Source: Dehalococcoidia bacterium
GTDB taxonomy: Bacteria > Chloroflexota > Dehalococcoidia > SAR202 > UBA11138
DNA: 14,722 nt
Assembly (NCBI GenBank): GCA_012270625.1
Contig: JAAXHZ010000127.1
Coordinates: 1 to 14,722 of the forward strand
Direction of reading: 5' to 3'
Shown: positions 5,026 through 12,593 of the stretch, piece by piece
Numbering within the stretch: the stretch's first letter is position 1
Layout of the letters: each line of letters begins with the position of its first letter
Translations under genes and position numbers: made by a program
Notes under the pieces: model-generated
Told to the model about the DNA's origin: nothing
The model's database searches: none
Seen by the model: only the letters and a program-made list of their open reading frames with translations

Positions 5026-6123
5026 CTACTGCGCCGGCGTTGGCCCGAACTTCCATATCCTGCCGCCGCTGCCCCCGGACAGCCCATTGTTCGAGCTCGT
5101 GAACATGACCCCGTTGAGCGAGTCGCCCGAGGTTATGGTCTCCTGCTCAGTCCAGGTCATGCCGCCGTCAGTCGAGTGGATGATCTTGCTCTTCGCGCCA
5201 ACGGCCCAGCCCTCGCTTTCGTTCAGGAAGAACACGCCGAAAAAGTCCTCTGTCAGACCCGACTCCACGCTCGACCACGTCGCTCCGCCATCCGAGGTCC
5301 GCACGATCAAGCCCTTCGGCCCCACCGCGACCCCTACGCTCGCCGACGCGAACGACACCGAATAGAGTACACCGTCAACACCACTATCCTGCGTTGCCCA
5401 GGTCTCCCCGCCGTCGTCGGAGTGCACCACTGCGCCGTTGTAGCCGACAGCCCACGCCTGGCTGCTGTCCGACAGGAACGCGATGTCCAGCAGGTCCTCG
5501 CTCGTTCCCGAGTCCTGCTTCGACCAGCTGTTGCCCGCATCTGAAGTGCGATAGATAGAGCCGAAGTCGGCTACTGCCCAGCCGGTCTGGGTGTCCTTGA
5601 AGTACACGCTCTCAAACGCGAACACACCTTGGACTGACGGCAGGATCTCCCAGTTGGCGCCGCCGTCTGAAGTGCGGAGCACGGTCCCGGCTGTGCCGAC
5701 GGCCCAGCCGTTGCTGGTGTCCACGAACCACACCCCGGTCAGGTTGATTGCCGTTCCGGTCTTCTGCACAGTGAACGCGCCGCCGCCGTCAGTGGTCTTG
5801 CCGATAGCCCCATCCGTACCGACCACCCACGCCGTGTTCGCGTCCACCATCTGGACGTCGTTCACCCCAAGCAGGCGTCTGCTGATTACCTGCTCGCGAG
5901 GCGGGAACTGCGGGAGCAGCGTCCATCCTACGGGGCCGCTGGGGGCCGTTGCGCCGGCGCTCGCCCCGGACGAGCCCGACTCAGACTCCGTACTGGACGA
6001 CTCCCCTGAGCATCCAAACGCGAAGACCGCCAGCAAACAGGCTGCGACTATCCATGTCCAAACCTTCGTCAGCGGTACGCTAAGCATACGCATTGACCCG
6101 ACAACGCCGTTGATTCGCCTCAC
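5026..6123 (-). CDS. Ycf48-like BNR-repeat lipoprotein
   Basis: A 365-residue exported protein. After a basic N-terminus a hydrophobic segment ends in the lipobox-like AFGC (Cys38 with the start used), followed by a Ser/Gly-rich tether, so it is likely anchored outside the cytoplasmic membrane. The rest is a series of about 45-residue repeats with Asp-box motifs: KTTDGGGAF, RTSDGGANWE, RTSDAGNSWS, HSDDGGETWA, RTSDGGATWS and HSTDGGMTWT, each preceded by GWAVG-like strands. That is a beta-propeller like the photosystem II assembly factor Ycf48. Outside phototrophs these are uncharacterised; folding or binding of secreted partners is a guess. The GTG at 6123 is chosen over GTG 6147 because GGGAG lies 6 bases upstream of it. 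Its stop is 6 bases from that of the convergent biotin-carrier gene. Confidence 0.85.
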   Translation of the reverse strand: MRRINGVVGSMRMLSVPLTKVWTWIVAACLLAVFAFGCSGESSSTESESGSSGASAGATAPSGPVGWTLLPQFPPREQVISRRLLGVNDVQMVDANTAWVVGTDGAIGKTTDGGGAFTVQKTGTAINLTGVWFVDTSNGWAVGTAGTVLRTSDGGANWEILPSVQGVFAFESVYFKDTQTGWAVADFGSIYRTSDAGNSWSKQDSGTSEDLLDIAFLSDSSQAWAVGYNGAVVHSDDGGETWATQDSGVDGVLYSVSFASASVGVAVGPKGLIVRTSDGGATWSSVESGLTEDFFGVFFLNESEGWAVGAKSKIIHSTDGGMTWTEQETITSGDSLNGVMFTSSNNGLSGGSGGRIWKFGPTPAQ

Positions 6124-6397
6124 TGGACTCTCCCGGGGGTGTAACACTTTTGAAGGTTTGTCGCCGGTACAGTCGCCTCCAAGGATGTAATGGATACCCT
6201 CGATGCTGACCGTCGCAACGATAGGGCTGCTAAAGTCTCGACGCGGCTATCATACGACAGATCGGTCTAACTGGGCATCCCGACCGAATCCTCGCGCTCA
6301 GTATCGATGAGGTTTCAAATTTGACATCATCTGCTAGAATGCCTGAAATCGGAGCCAGGGTCTCCATAGAGAACCGTGAAAGTGAGAGGATGGAGTA
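6124..6397. promoter_or_regulatory. Divergent intergenic region: propeller and binding-protein promoters
   Basis: This 274-base spacer must hold both promoters. On the plus strand TAGAAT (6335-6340) is preceded by TGC (6332-6334), giving an extended -10 (TGnTAGAAT). Transcription would start near 6347, about 50 bases before the ABC binding protein. There is no well-placed consensus -35, as extended -10 promoters often allow. The TTGACA at 6321-6326 is too close to pair with it. GAGAGGA (6384-6390), 7 bases before the ATG, is a good ribosome-binding site. The leftward promoter is unclear; TTGCGA followed 16 bases later by TATCCA on the minus strand is a weak candidate. No small gene or operator palindrome stands out. 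Confidence 0.45.
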
Positions 6398-8536
6398 ATG
6401 GTAAGAGCAAGACTTGGTTTGTTGGCGGCTGCGCTGCTGGTTCTGTCTGCGCTGGCAGCGGCATGTTCCAGTGCGGAAGCCCCAGCGCCGCCGACACCCA
6501 CACCGATCAACGTTGCTGAGATAATTCAGCAGACCATGCAGGCCCAGCCGCAGGGTATGACCGCTCAGGATGTCGCCTCTGAGGTCCAGAAGGCGATGTC
6601 GGCACAGCCAGGGGTTACACAGGCTGATGTCGCAGACGCCATAGCCAGCGCGATGGCCCAGCAGCAGGGAGTCACACCTGCCGACGTGGCCTCAGCGGTG
6701 CAGGGTGCGATGGCCGCTCAGCCAGGAGTTACGCAGGCAGAGGTTGCTGATGCGATCGCCAAGGCGTTGGCAGCGCAGCCTGGAGTGACCGAGGGTCAGG
6801 TGGCTGACGCGATAGCGAGTGCGATGGCAGGTCAGCAGGGAGTCAGCCAGGACGACGTGGCCGCTGCTATCTCCAGGGCTCTTGAGGCGAGGCCTGGGGT
6901 GACGCAGGCAGACATCGCGGCCGCTGTGGAGTCTGCTGTAGCCAAGGCAGTACCCGCCGCGGCGCCTGCGGCTGCCACGGATGACTCTATGATGGACTCT
7001 TCCGGCGTCACCTTCTGGAGCGACCTCTCAGCATCATGCGAGACTCGCGGCGGTCACATGAATCTGGGCAACCGCGTATCTGAGTTCACCAACCTCAACC
7101 CGGCCACTATCAACCAGGTCATCCAGTTCTCGATCACGGCCGAGGTCCTCTCCGGACTGGTGCAGCTCGATCCAGAGCTGAGGCCGGTCCCCGACCTTGC
7201 GGAGAGCTGGGAGGTGTCGGACGATCTGCTCACGTACACCTTCAATCTGCGTGAGGACGCGAAGTACCACACAGGCAGGTCGTTCACCGCTGATGACGTG
7301 GTGTACACATACGACCACCAGCTCGATCCCAACACCCAGTCCATTCACACGAAGGGACTGGAGGGGGTGAACCGCCCTGAGAAAGTGGACGACCACACCG
7401 TTCGCATAAGCACTGCCTTCCCGCGGGCGTCCTTCCTGACCAAGGTGGTCGAGCGAGCCAGTGGCCGCGTCATGACCATCGTCGATCAGGAGACCATCGC
7501 CAGCGTAGGCGAGGGTGGATTCAACCGGATGCCTGTCGGCGCCGGACCTTTCAGGATCACCGAGCACGCCTTCGGTGAGAAACTCGAGTTCGAGGCCGCG
7601 CGCGACACCTACTATGACCCCACCGTGCCGTGCATTGACAGCTTGACGATGCACAACATCCCGGAGGACAACACACTGGTTGGGGCGCTGGTAAGCGGTA
7701 ATGTGGACATGATCTATGGCTTCGCCACTCAGTTCTATGACCAGCTTGACGAGTCCCCGGACGTTGTTATCGACACCACCCCGGACGTAGGCTTCCAGAT
7801 GCTGGCTCTCAACGTCAGGGGCGACCGCGCTGAGAAGATCGGCATGGCCGAAGCGCCTTGGGATGACATCAACGTGGTGTACGCTCTCGGAAAAGCTCTG
7901 GACCGCGACGAGTTCATCGCCCGCGCCTTCCAGGGTCGCGCCATCCCGTCTTACGGCCCGATACCGCCGGGACAGAAGTACTACTTCCGGGACCTCAGCG
8001 GCACCAGCCGCAGGACCTACGATCCCGACACCGCCAGGCAGATGATGGCAGACGCCGGATACGCGGACGGGTTCGAGATCGAGGTGCTCATTAACAGCGG
8101 AAACCGCGTGCCTCTCGAAGTGCTCGGAGCGCTGCTCAAGGAAGAGGTCAACGTCACGCTTATCCCCGACATACAAGAGGCAGCAGTGTCTCAGCCGAGG
8201 ACCGTGGCGGGCGAGTACCAGGCATTCCTAGGAGGAAGTGGAGGCGACCCTGACCCTGACGACGCCGTTGATGACTGGTTCGCCGCAGGCTCCAAGTTCA
8301 ACTCGTTCGGATACGACGACCCAGAGGTCAACCGCCTGAACCTGAGGCAGAAGGCGGCGGTAGATCTTGACGACAGGTTGATCCACATCCTCAACCTGAG
8401 CGACCAGGTGGACGAGACCTTCCACGGCGTGTTCACTCACCATCCGCTGCAGACCACCGCTTACCGAAGCGATGTCCAGGGCTACGTGTGGATTCACGCC
8501 CTCAGACAGCTTGGCGCGGTCTGGCTCGATAGGTAA
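6398..8536 (+). CDS. ABC transporter substrate-binding lipoprotein (SBP_bac_5) with N-terminal helical repeats
   Basis: A 712-residue extracytoplasmic binding protein. Signal peptide residues 1-22 end in a lipobox at Cys23 (LSALAAAC), then a PPTPTP linker follows. Residues about 49-184 are seven copies of a 19-residue unit of the form QPGVTQADVADAIASAMAQ. From about 205 onward is the peptide/nickel/oligosaccharide-type family 5 domain (VTFWSDL..., PVPDLAESWEVSDDLLTYTF, AKYHTGRSFTADDVVYTYD), ending near VWIHALRQLGAVWLDR. Ordinary family members are about 500-600 residues; the excess is the repeat block. It would capture a solute, by family a peptide or similar, and deliver it to the two permeases downstream. 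The substrate is unknown. The start has GAGAGGA 7 bases upstream. Confidence 0.92.
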   Translation: MVRARLGLLAAALLVLSALAAACSSAEAPAPPTPTPINVAEIIQQTMQAQPQGMTAQDVASEVQKAMSAQPGVTQADVADAIASAMAQQQGVTPADVASAVQGAMAAQPGVTQAEVADAIAKALAAQPGVTEGQVADAIASAMAGQQGVSQDDVAAAISRALEARPGVTQADIAAAVESAVAKAVPAAAPAAATDDSMMDSSGVTFWSDLSASCETRGGHMNLGNRVSEFTNLNPATINQVIQFSITAEVLSGLVQLDPELRPVPDLAESWEVSDDLLTYTFNLREDAKYHTGRSFTADDVVYTYDHQLDPNTQSIHTKGLEGVNRPEKVDDHTVRISTAFPRASFLTKVVERASGRVMTIVDQETIASVGEGGFNRMPVGAGPFRITEHAFGEKLEFEAARDTYYDPTVPCIDSLTMHNIPEDNTLVGALVSGNVDMIYGFATQFYDQLDESPDVVIDTTPDVGFQMLALNVRGDRAEKIGMAEAPWDDINVVYALGKALDRDEFIARAFQGRAIPSYGPIPPGQKYYFRDLSGTSRRTYDPDTARQMMADAGYADGFEIEVLINSGNRVPLEVLGALLKEEVNVTLIPDIQEAAVSQPRTVAGEYQAFLGGSGGDPDPDDAVDDWFAAGSKFNSFGYDDPEVNRLNLRQKAAVDLDDRLIHILNLSDQVDETFHGVFTHHPLQTTAYRSDVQGYVWIHALRQLGAVWLDR
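6542..6949 (+). repeat. Seven 57-bp (19-aa) coding repeats in the binding protein
   Basis: Copies begin at roughly 6542, 6605, 6662, 6719, 6776, 6833 and 6890. Each encodes a (Q/R)(P/Q)GV(T/S)-type turn followed by an amphipathic, Ala-rich helix, (A/D)(D/E)V-A-(D/S)AI-A-(S/K)AM. The first copy is divergent and one residue longer. Codons differ widely between copies while the protein pattern is kept, so the array is old and maintained at the protein level, not a recent slippage product. Confidence 0.88.
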
Positions 8537-8542
8537 CTAGTC

Positions 8543-8597
8543 GCCGATCGTAGGGGCAGGTTTCGCACCCGCAAACCTGCCCCTACACCTGATCGGC
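8543..8597. repeat. Large perfect hairpin between binding-protein and permease genes (REP-like)
   Basis: GTAGGGGCAGGTTT (8550-8563) pairs perfectly with AAACCTGCCCCTAC (8573-8586), a 14-bp stem around a 9-base loop. A further GCCGATC (8543-8549) pairs with GATCGGC (8591-8597) after a 4-base bulge, giving 21 paired positions. It starts 6 bases after the binding-protein stop. No T-run follows, so read-through to the permeases is expected. By family precedent such structures protect the upstream mRNA and raise binding protein over permease. A dispersed palindromic repeat element is the alternative. Confidence 0.75.
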
Positions 8598-8608
8598 CCA
8601 CTAACCCC

Positions 8609-9556
8609 ATGCAGCGCTATCTCATTCGCAGGCTCATATTCTCTATATTCGCAATCTGGGCGACTATGACGGTGACGTTCGTCTTCATGCGTCTCCTGCC
8701 CGGAGACCCGATTACCACTATGGTCGGCACCGAGGGAGACCCGTCCCAGATCGAGGTCATCAAAGAACGCCTCGGACTCGACCAGCCGGTGTGGGTGCAG
8801 TACTTCCTGTACATCAGGAACATGGCCACGCTGGACCTCGGTGACAGCATCTACCGCCGTCTGCCCGTCACAGGGCAGATCATGGAGGCGCTGCCGCGCA
8901 CGCTCTCGCTGGCCCTGGTCTCGTTCGGCGCGGGCGTATTCATCGGCATACCCGCCGGTATCATCTCCGCCATCAGGCGGTACTCGATTTGGGATCACAC
9001 CGCGACGCTCATAGCGTTCCTTGGGCTTGCCATGCCTGGATTCTGGCTCGGGATTCTGCTGATAATCGTCGTCGGCGTGCAGCTTGGATGGCTGCCGGTG
9101 TTCGGGTACTCGCCAATCTCTGAGGGGGTCTGGGCATGGTTCAGTAAGCTGATTCTGCCTGCGCTTGCGACAGGCACTGGATTCGGCGCGATTCTCGCCC
9201 GCCAGACCCGCTCGGCAATGCTCGAAGTGCTCTCTCAGGACTACATCCGCACCGCGTACGCCAAGGGTATGCGCGAGCGCGTCGTAGTATTCAGGCACGC
9301 TCTCAGAAACGGTCTCATCCCTGTGGTCACGGTAATGGGCATTGCGCTTGCGATCCTTCTCAACGGCGCTGTGATTACCGAGAACGTGTTCGCCATCAGG
9401 GGGCTGGGAAGGCTCTTCATCGACTCCATCCTGGGTCGCGACTATCCGGTCGTCCAGGGCGTCATCCTGCTGGTGGCCTTCATATTCATCTTCATGAACT
9501 TCTTCGTGGACATACTCTACGCGGTAATCAACCCGCGCATCCGGTACACAGACTAG
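8609..9556 (+). CDS. dppB: ABC transporter permease, DppB/OppB type
   Basis: A 315-residue inner-membrane permease with six membrane segments (about 9-30, 100-122, 130-157, 180-200, 240-262 and 285-308). The N-terminal RRLIFSIFAIW, then FVFMRLLPGDP, is the family signature. The cytoplasmic EAA loop, which docks the ATPase, is at about 211-238 (DYIRTAYAKGMRERVVVFRH, with the invariant Gly220). Length is typical (305-340). It forms a heterodimeric channel with the next gene. The ATG at 8609 follows the hairpin by 11 bases and has no clear Shine-Dalgarno, so initiation may be weak compared with the binding protein. Its TAG is immediately followed by the ATG of the second permease. Confidence 0.93.
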   Translation: MQRYLIRRLIFSIFAIWATMTVTFVFMRLLPGDPITTMVGTEGDPSQIEVIKERLGLDQPVWVQYFLYIRNMATLDLGDSIYRRLPVTGQIMEALPRTLSLALVSFGAGVFIGIPAGIISAIRRYSIWDHTATLIAFLGLAMPGFWLGILLIIVVGVQLGWLPVFGYSPISEGVWAWFSKLILPALATGTGFGAILARQTRSAMLEVLSQDYIRTAYAKGMRERVVVFRHALRNGLIPVVTVMGIALAILLNGAVITENVFAIRGLGRLFIDSILGRDYPVVQGVILLVAFIFIFMNFFVDILYAVINPRIRYTD

Positions 9557-10456
9557 ATGGCCCAGGACACCATACAGGCCGAACTGGAGGGCCAGCGCGA
9601 AAACAGGCGCAGCTTCCGGTATTTCGCGCGGCGGTTCCGTCGTGACAAGCGGGCTATGGTCGGCCTCGTAATCGTTGTGCTCTTCGTCCTGTGCGCGCTG
9701 CTGGGAAGACTCGCTGCTCCCTATGATCCGGACGCCCAGGACTACGAGCTTCTGGCCGCGCCCACCATTGGTCATCCCCTGGGGACGGACAACGTAGGCC
9801 GCGACCTGCTCAGCCGGATCATCGTCGGAGCGCGAATCTCGATGGTCGTAGGGCTGAGTACGGTCATTCTGGCGGCAGTTGTCGGGATAGTCCTCGGCGT
9901 GGCCGCTGGGTACTACGGCGGCTGGATGGACATGCTCGTCATGAGGCTCATAGACATCCTGTGGGCGTTTCCGAACTTCATCCTCGCCGTCATGCTGGTG
10001 GCGATCTTCGGCCTCGGCCTCGCCAACGTCATAGTCGCCATCGCGCTCGCCTACGTGGACGACTTCGCGCGCGTCATACGCGGCATGGTGCTGATGCTCA
10101 AGGAAGAAGACTTCGTGACTGCCGGTCGCGCAATGGGATCGTCCAACCGCAGGCTCATGTTCAAGCACATTTTCCCGAACGCACTGCCTCCCGTGATCGT
10201 ACAGGCCAGCGTGTTCGTAGCCGCGGCCATCCTCGCCGAGGCCGGTCTCACTTTCCTCGGACTCGGCGTGTCCCCACTCACTCCTACCTGGGCCTCCATA
10301 CTCAACGATGCGCGACCGTTCTTCACAAACGCTTGGTGGCTGGCGACCTTCCCAGGACTGGTGATCATGCTGGTCGTGCTCGCCGTCAACTTCGTCGGAG
10401 ACGCCATCCGAGACATCAACGACGTCCGAGAGTACGGCCCCGGCGTGACCAGCTGA
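9557..10456 (+). CDS. dppC: ABC transporter permease, DppC/OppC type
   Basis: A 299-residue permease, the usual partner of DppB. It has a long cytoplasmic N-terminus (about 1-32) followed by KRAMVGLVIVVLFVLCALLG as the first membrane helix, then APYDPDAQDYELLAAPTIGH and PLGTDNVGRDLLSRIIVGAR, the hallmark OppC N-terminal motif. Its EAA loop lies at about 185-215 (EDFVTAGRAMGSSNRRLMFK, then HIFPNALPPVIV). The C-terminus NFVGDAIRDINDVRE matches the family end. The ATG directly abuts the upstream TAG, implying translational coupling. No ATP-binding subunits (DppD/DppF) follow in the window, so ATPases must be encoded elsewhere or shared. Confidence 0.93.
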   Translation: MAQDTIQAELEGQRENRRSFRYFARRFRRDKRAMVGLVIVVLFVLCALLGRLAAPYDPDAQDYELLAAPTIGHPLGTDNVGRDLLSRIIVGARISMVVGLSTVILAAVVGIVLGVAAGYYGGWMDMLVMRLIDILWAFPNFILAVMLVAIFGLGLANVIVAIALAYVDDFARVIRGMVLMLKEEDFVTAGRAMGSSNRRLMFKHIFPNALPPVIVQASVFVAAAILAEAGLTFLGLGVSPLTPTWASILNDARPFFTNAWWLATFPGLVIMLVVLAVNFVGDAIRDINDVREYGPGVTS

Positions 10457-10482
10457 TCGATCGGCGCCGTCGACACCACTAC

Positions 10483-10504
10483 GAAATTGCGCTTAGGCAA
10501 TTTC
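10483..10504. terminator. Stem-loop after the permease genes
   Basis: GAAATTGC (10483-10490) and GCAATTTC (10497-10504) form a perfect 8-bp stem around GCTTAG, 27 bases after the permease stop. Its own descending arm ends in TTTC, but there is no extended T-run. It probably ends or attenuates the ABC operon before the nuclease gene. Confidence 0.4.
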
Positions 10505-10520
10505 CTCTGGGCATGTTCTG

Positions 10521-10549
10521 TGGACTCAAATCCGTGCGTGTGCGACAAT
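10521..10549 (+). promoter_or_regulatory. Weak promoter candidate for the Uma2 gene
   Basis: TGGACT (10521-10526) and GACAAT (10544-10549) are 17 bases apart, each matching the sigma-70 consensus at 4 of 6 positions. TGC directly precedes the -10 (extended -10 form). Transcription would start near 10556, some 28 bases before the ATG. Confidence 0.3.
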
Positions 10550-10583
10550 CACTCATGTCAACCGTAGCGTTGCGAGGTTCACC

Positions 10584-11363
10584 ATGACCGCCGAGCGTAT
10601 CTTCAAGTCCCACACTGCGGCCCGCTATCCCCGTCCAAAGCCGCTGCCCGACCCTGAAAAGATCATCGACATGAACCAGGAACCCAACCTCACCATTGCC
10701 AGGTACATGCTGAAGGATCGTTTCTCAGACCGAGACGACGTTCTGGTTAGTGGTGACGGGTATCTGTGCTTCGACACCTCCACGATGAGTGAGGACGGAT
10801 GGTTGGTCCCTGACTGCGTGGTCGCCTTCGGAGTCTCCCCTCAGCCTATATACGACCGCAACGGCTACGTGATAAACGAGGTGGGCAAGTCGCCCGACTT
10901 CGTGCTCGAGGTGGCGTCCGAGAGTACGGGGATGAACGACTATACGACCAAGCTCGCCGCGTACGCGAGACTTGGAGTGACCGAGTCGTGGCTGTTCGAC
11001 GCCACTGGCGGGAGGTTCCACGACGCTCCTATGTCAGGCCACAGGTTGGTGGATGGAGTGTATGCGCCCATCCCACTGCGCCGGGATGCCGACGGCGTGA
11101 TACAGGGTCACAGCGAGGTCTTGGGACTGGACATCTGCTGGGACGACGGCAGGATACGCTTCTGGGACCCTGTGACAGAAGAGTACCTCAGAGACCTGAC
11201 CGAAACCAGGACCGCTCTGTCCGAAACCAGGACCGCTCTGACGGAAGCCAAAGCCGTTCTGGCCCAGGCCAAAGCCGGCCGTGATGAGGAAAGAGCCGCG
11301 CGCATGGCCGCCGAAGCCGAGGCCGATCTGCTGCGGGAACAGCTAAGACGTCTCCAGCAATAG
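10584..11363 (+). CDS. Uma2-family (PD-(D/E)XK) endonuclease-like protein with coiled-coil tail
   Basis: A 259-residue protein. The core (about 35-195) shows the Uma2/DUF820 pattern: a first acidic/Pro-Asp element (VPD, 75-77), then SPDFVLEV (103-110) with the catalytic-type Asp105 and Glu109, then a downstream Lys (K123) before AAYARLGVTESWLFD. These residues define a restriction-like nuclease fold. From about 200 to the end is an Ala/Glu/Arg-rich coiled coil built from 7-residue repeats (TETRTAL, SETRTAL, TEAKAVL). The ATG at 10584 has GAGG 6 bases upstream. Uma2 genes are abundant in Chloroflexota and Cyanobacteria, and their biological role is unknown. A hairpin and its own possible promoter separate it from the ABC genes, so it is probably independent of them. 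Confidence 0.85.
   Translation: MTAERIFKSHTAARYPRPKPLPDPEKIIDMNQEPNLTIARYMLKDRFSDRDDVLVSGDGYLCFDTSTMSEDGWLVPDCVVAFGVSPQPIYDRNGYVINEVGKSPDFVLEVASESTGMNDYTTKLAAYARLGVTESWLFDATGGRFHDAPMSGHRLVDGVYAPIPLRRDADGVIQGHSEVLGLDICWDDGRIRFWDPVTEEYLRDLTETRTALSETRTALTEAKAVLAQAKAGRDEERAARMAAEAEADLLREQLRRLQQ
11199..11275 (+). repeat. 21-bp coding repeat (heptad) in the Uma2 coiled coil
   Basis: Units start at 11199, 11220, 11241 and, partially, 11262. The first two are nearly identical in DNA, apart from the first codon; the later ones are diverged. Each unit is one heptad (TETRTAL type), so copy-number change would lengthen the coiled coil in register. Confidence 0.75.
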
Positions 11364-11367
11364 AGCA

Positions 11368-11403
11368 AGCAGATCGACCGTCAGAGCTTACGACCGGTCT
11401 GCT
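11368..11403. terminator. Imperfect stem-loop after the Uma2 gene
   Basis: AGCAGA (11368-11373) pairs with TCTGCT (11398-11403). Partial inner pairing involves the duplicated CGACCG (11375-11380 and 11391-11396). No T-run follows. It may be a weak terminator between the Uma2 gene and the second propeller gene. Confidence 0.25.
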
Positions 11404-11445
11404 GCGTGAGGGTACGCCCGTGACAGCAGGCATGACCCGTTCGGA

Positions 11446-12507
11446 ATGAGATTCCGATACCGCAGACATCCCACCGCCGAAACAGTCGCCGTCGCGCTGG
11501 TCCTTGTAATCGCTCTCGTCGGCGGTACCATCTATTTCACCAGGGATGCCGACAGCCCCGGAAGACCAGGCGACGTGAGGGGCTGGCAGCCTGTCCAGTC
11601 AGGAGTTACTTCAACACTTCTCGACATTGACTTCGTCGATCCCGACCACGGCTGGGCTGTGGGACAGGACGGCGCCATCATCGCCACTTCAGACGGCGGT
11701 GAGAACTGGCACAGGCAGGCATCCGGGTTCGAGCTGACCATCCGCAGCATCGACTTCACAGACTCCCAGACCGGCTGGGCGGTCGGGCACCTTGGACTGA
11801 TTCTCCACACCGCCGACGGCGGACAGACATGGACGCAGAAGGGCTACGATGCCGCGCTCGGGCTGAATCTGGTTCACGTCAGGTTCAGCAGCCCCGGTAT
11901 GGGCTGGATCATCACTGAGGGAGGCGGATTCACGCTCAGGACCTCTGATGGCGGCGCGACCTGGGAGCGTCAGCCCTTTGACAGCGCTCAGACCAGATCA
12001 GACGCTTTCATCCTGGACAGCTATCATTCGTGGGTTGTGCTCACATCAGGTGGAGTCATGTCCACTGCCGACTCCGGCGCGTCTTGGGACCAGCACAAGG
12101 GTATCAATCAGGTCGAGATTGGCACGTCCGGCGTCTTCTTTCTGGACGAACGCAGGGGCTGGATCGCCGGGTGGCGCGGCAAGCAGCAGGGAGTCGCGTC
12201 CGGAGTACAGTTCGTGAAGTACCTCACGGACGGCATGGTCGCCCACACCACTGACGGCGGGCGGAGCTGGACACGAGTGGACGCCGACACGGGCAAGTTC
12301 CTGTGGGACGTAGCCTTCAGAGATTCCAGAGAGGGGTGGGCAGTCGGCTCGTTCGGTCAGACGATGCACACCACCGACGGGGGGCGCACCTGGAGCGTGG
12401 AGCCGCTGGTGACCGACTCCACGCTCAGGGCCATCACGTTCTCAGACCCCAACACGGCTTGGGCAGTAGGCGAAAACGGCACAATCGTGAAAATGAGGCG
12501 GGACTAA
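11446..12507 (+). CDS. Membrane-anchored Ycf48-like BNR-repeat protein
   Basis: A 353-residue protein, a second Ycf48-type propeller in this window. A short basic N-terminus (MRFRYRRH) is followed by one hydrophobic segment (about 14-31, VAVALVLVIALVGGTIYF) with no lipobox cysteine, so it is probably a signal anchor. The exported part has Asp-box repeats: ATSDGGENWH, HTADGGQTWT, RTSDGGATWE, STADSGASWD, HTTDGGRSWT and HTTDGGRTWS, each with a GWAVG-like strand. A longer insert (KQQGVASGVQFVKYLTDGMV) breaks the fifth repeat. The upstream GG-rich stretch is only a weak ribosome-binding site. It is similar in plan to the lipoprotein propeller at 5026-6123 but differs in anchoring and detail. Function outside phototrophs is unknown. 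Confidence 0.85.
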   Translation: MRFRYRRHPTAETVAVALVLVIALVGGTIYFTRDADSPGRPGDVRGWQPVQSGVTSTLLDIDFVDPDHGWAVGQDGAIIATSDGGENWHRQASGFELTIRSIDFTDSQTGWAVGHLGLILHTADGGQTWTQKGYDAALGLNLVHVRFSSPGMGWIITEGGGFTLRTSDGGATWERQPFDSAQTRSDAFILDSYHSWVVLTSGGVMSTADSGASWDQHKGINQVEIGTSGVFFLDERRGWIAGWRGKQQGVASGVQFVKYLTDGMVAHTTDGGRSWTRVDADTGKFLWDVAFRDSREGWAVGSFGQTMHTTDGGRTWSVEPLVTDSTLRAITFSDPNTAWAVGENGTIVKMRRD

Positions 12508-12593
12508 CCCGGATGGCGACAAACCTGTGACGGTCTCATACAGACTATCACCCACCCAAAATCTTAGTGGTAATGGTTATGATTGCGGTCGTG

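Noticed and set aside
6321..6340. TTGACA paired with TAGAAT as a promoter before the binding-protein gene
   Set aside because: Only 8 bases separate them, far below the 16-18 required; the TAGAAT is better explained as an extended -10.
7034..8176. A 380-codon minus-strand frame opposite the binding-protein gene
   Set aside because: Antisense shadow of a confidently identified SBP_bac_5 domain, with no domain pattern of its own.
8537..10168. A 543-codon open frame on the minus strand, antisense to both permease genes
   Set aside because: Its composition (rich in His, Asp, Glu and Arg) is the usual shadow of GC-rich membrane-protein codons, it has no recognisable domain, and it lies wholly opposite two certain genes.
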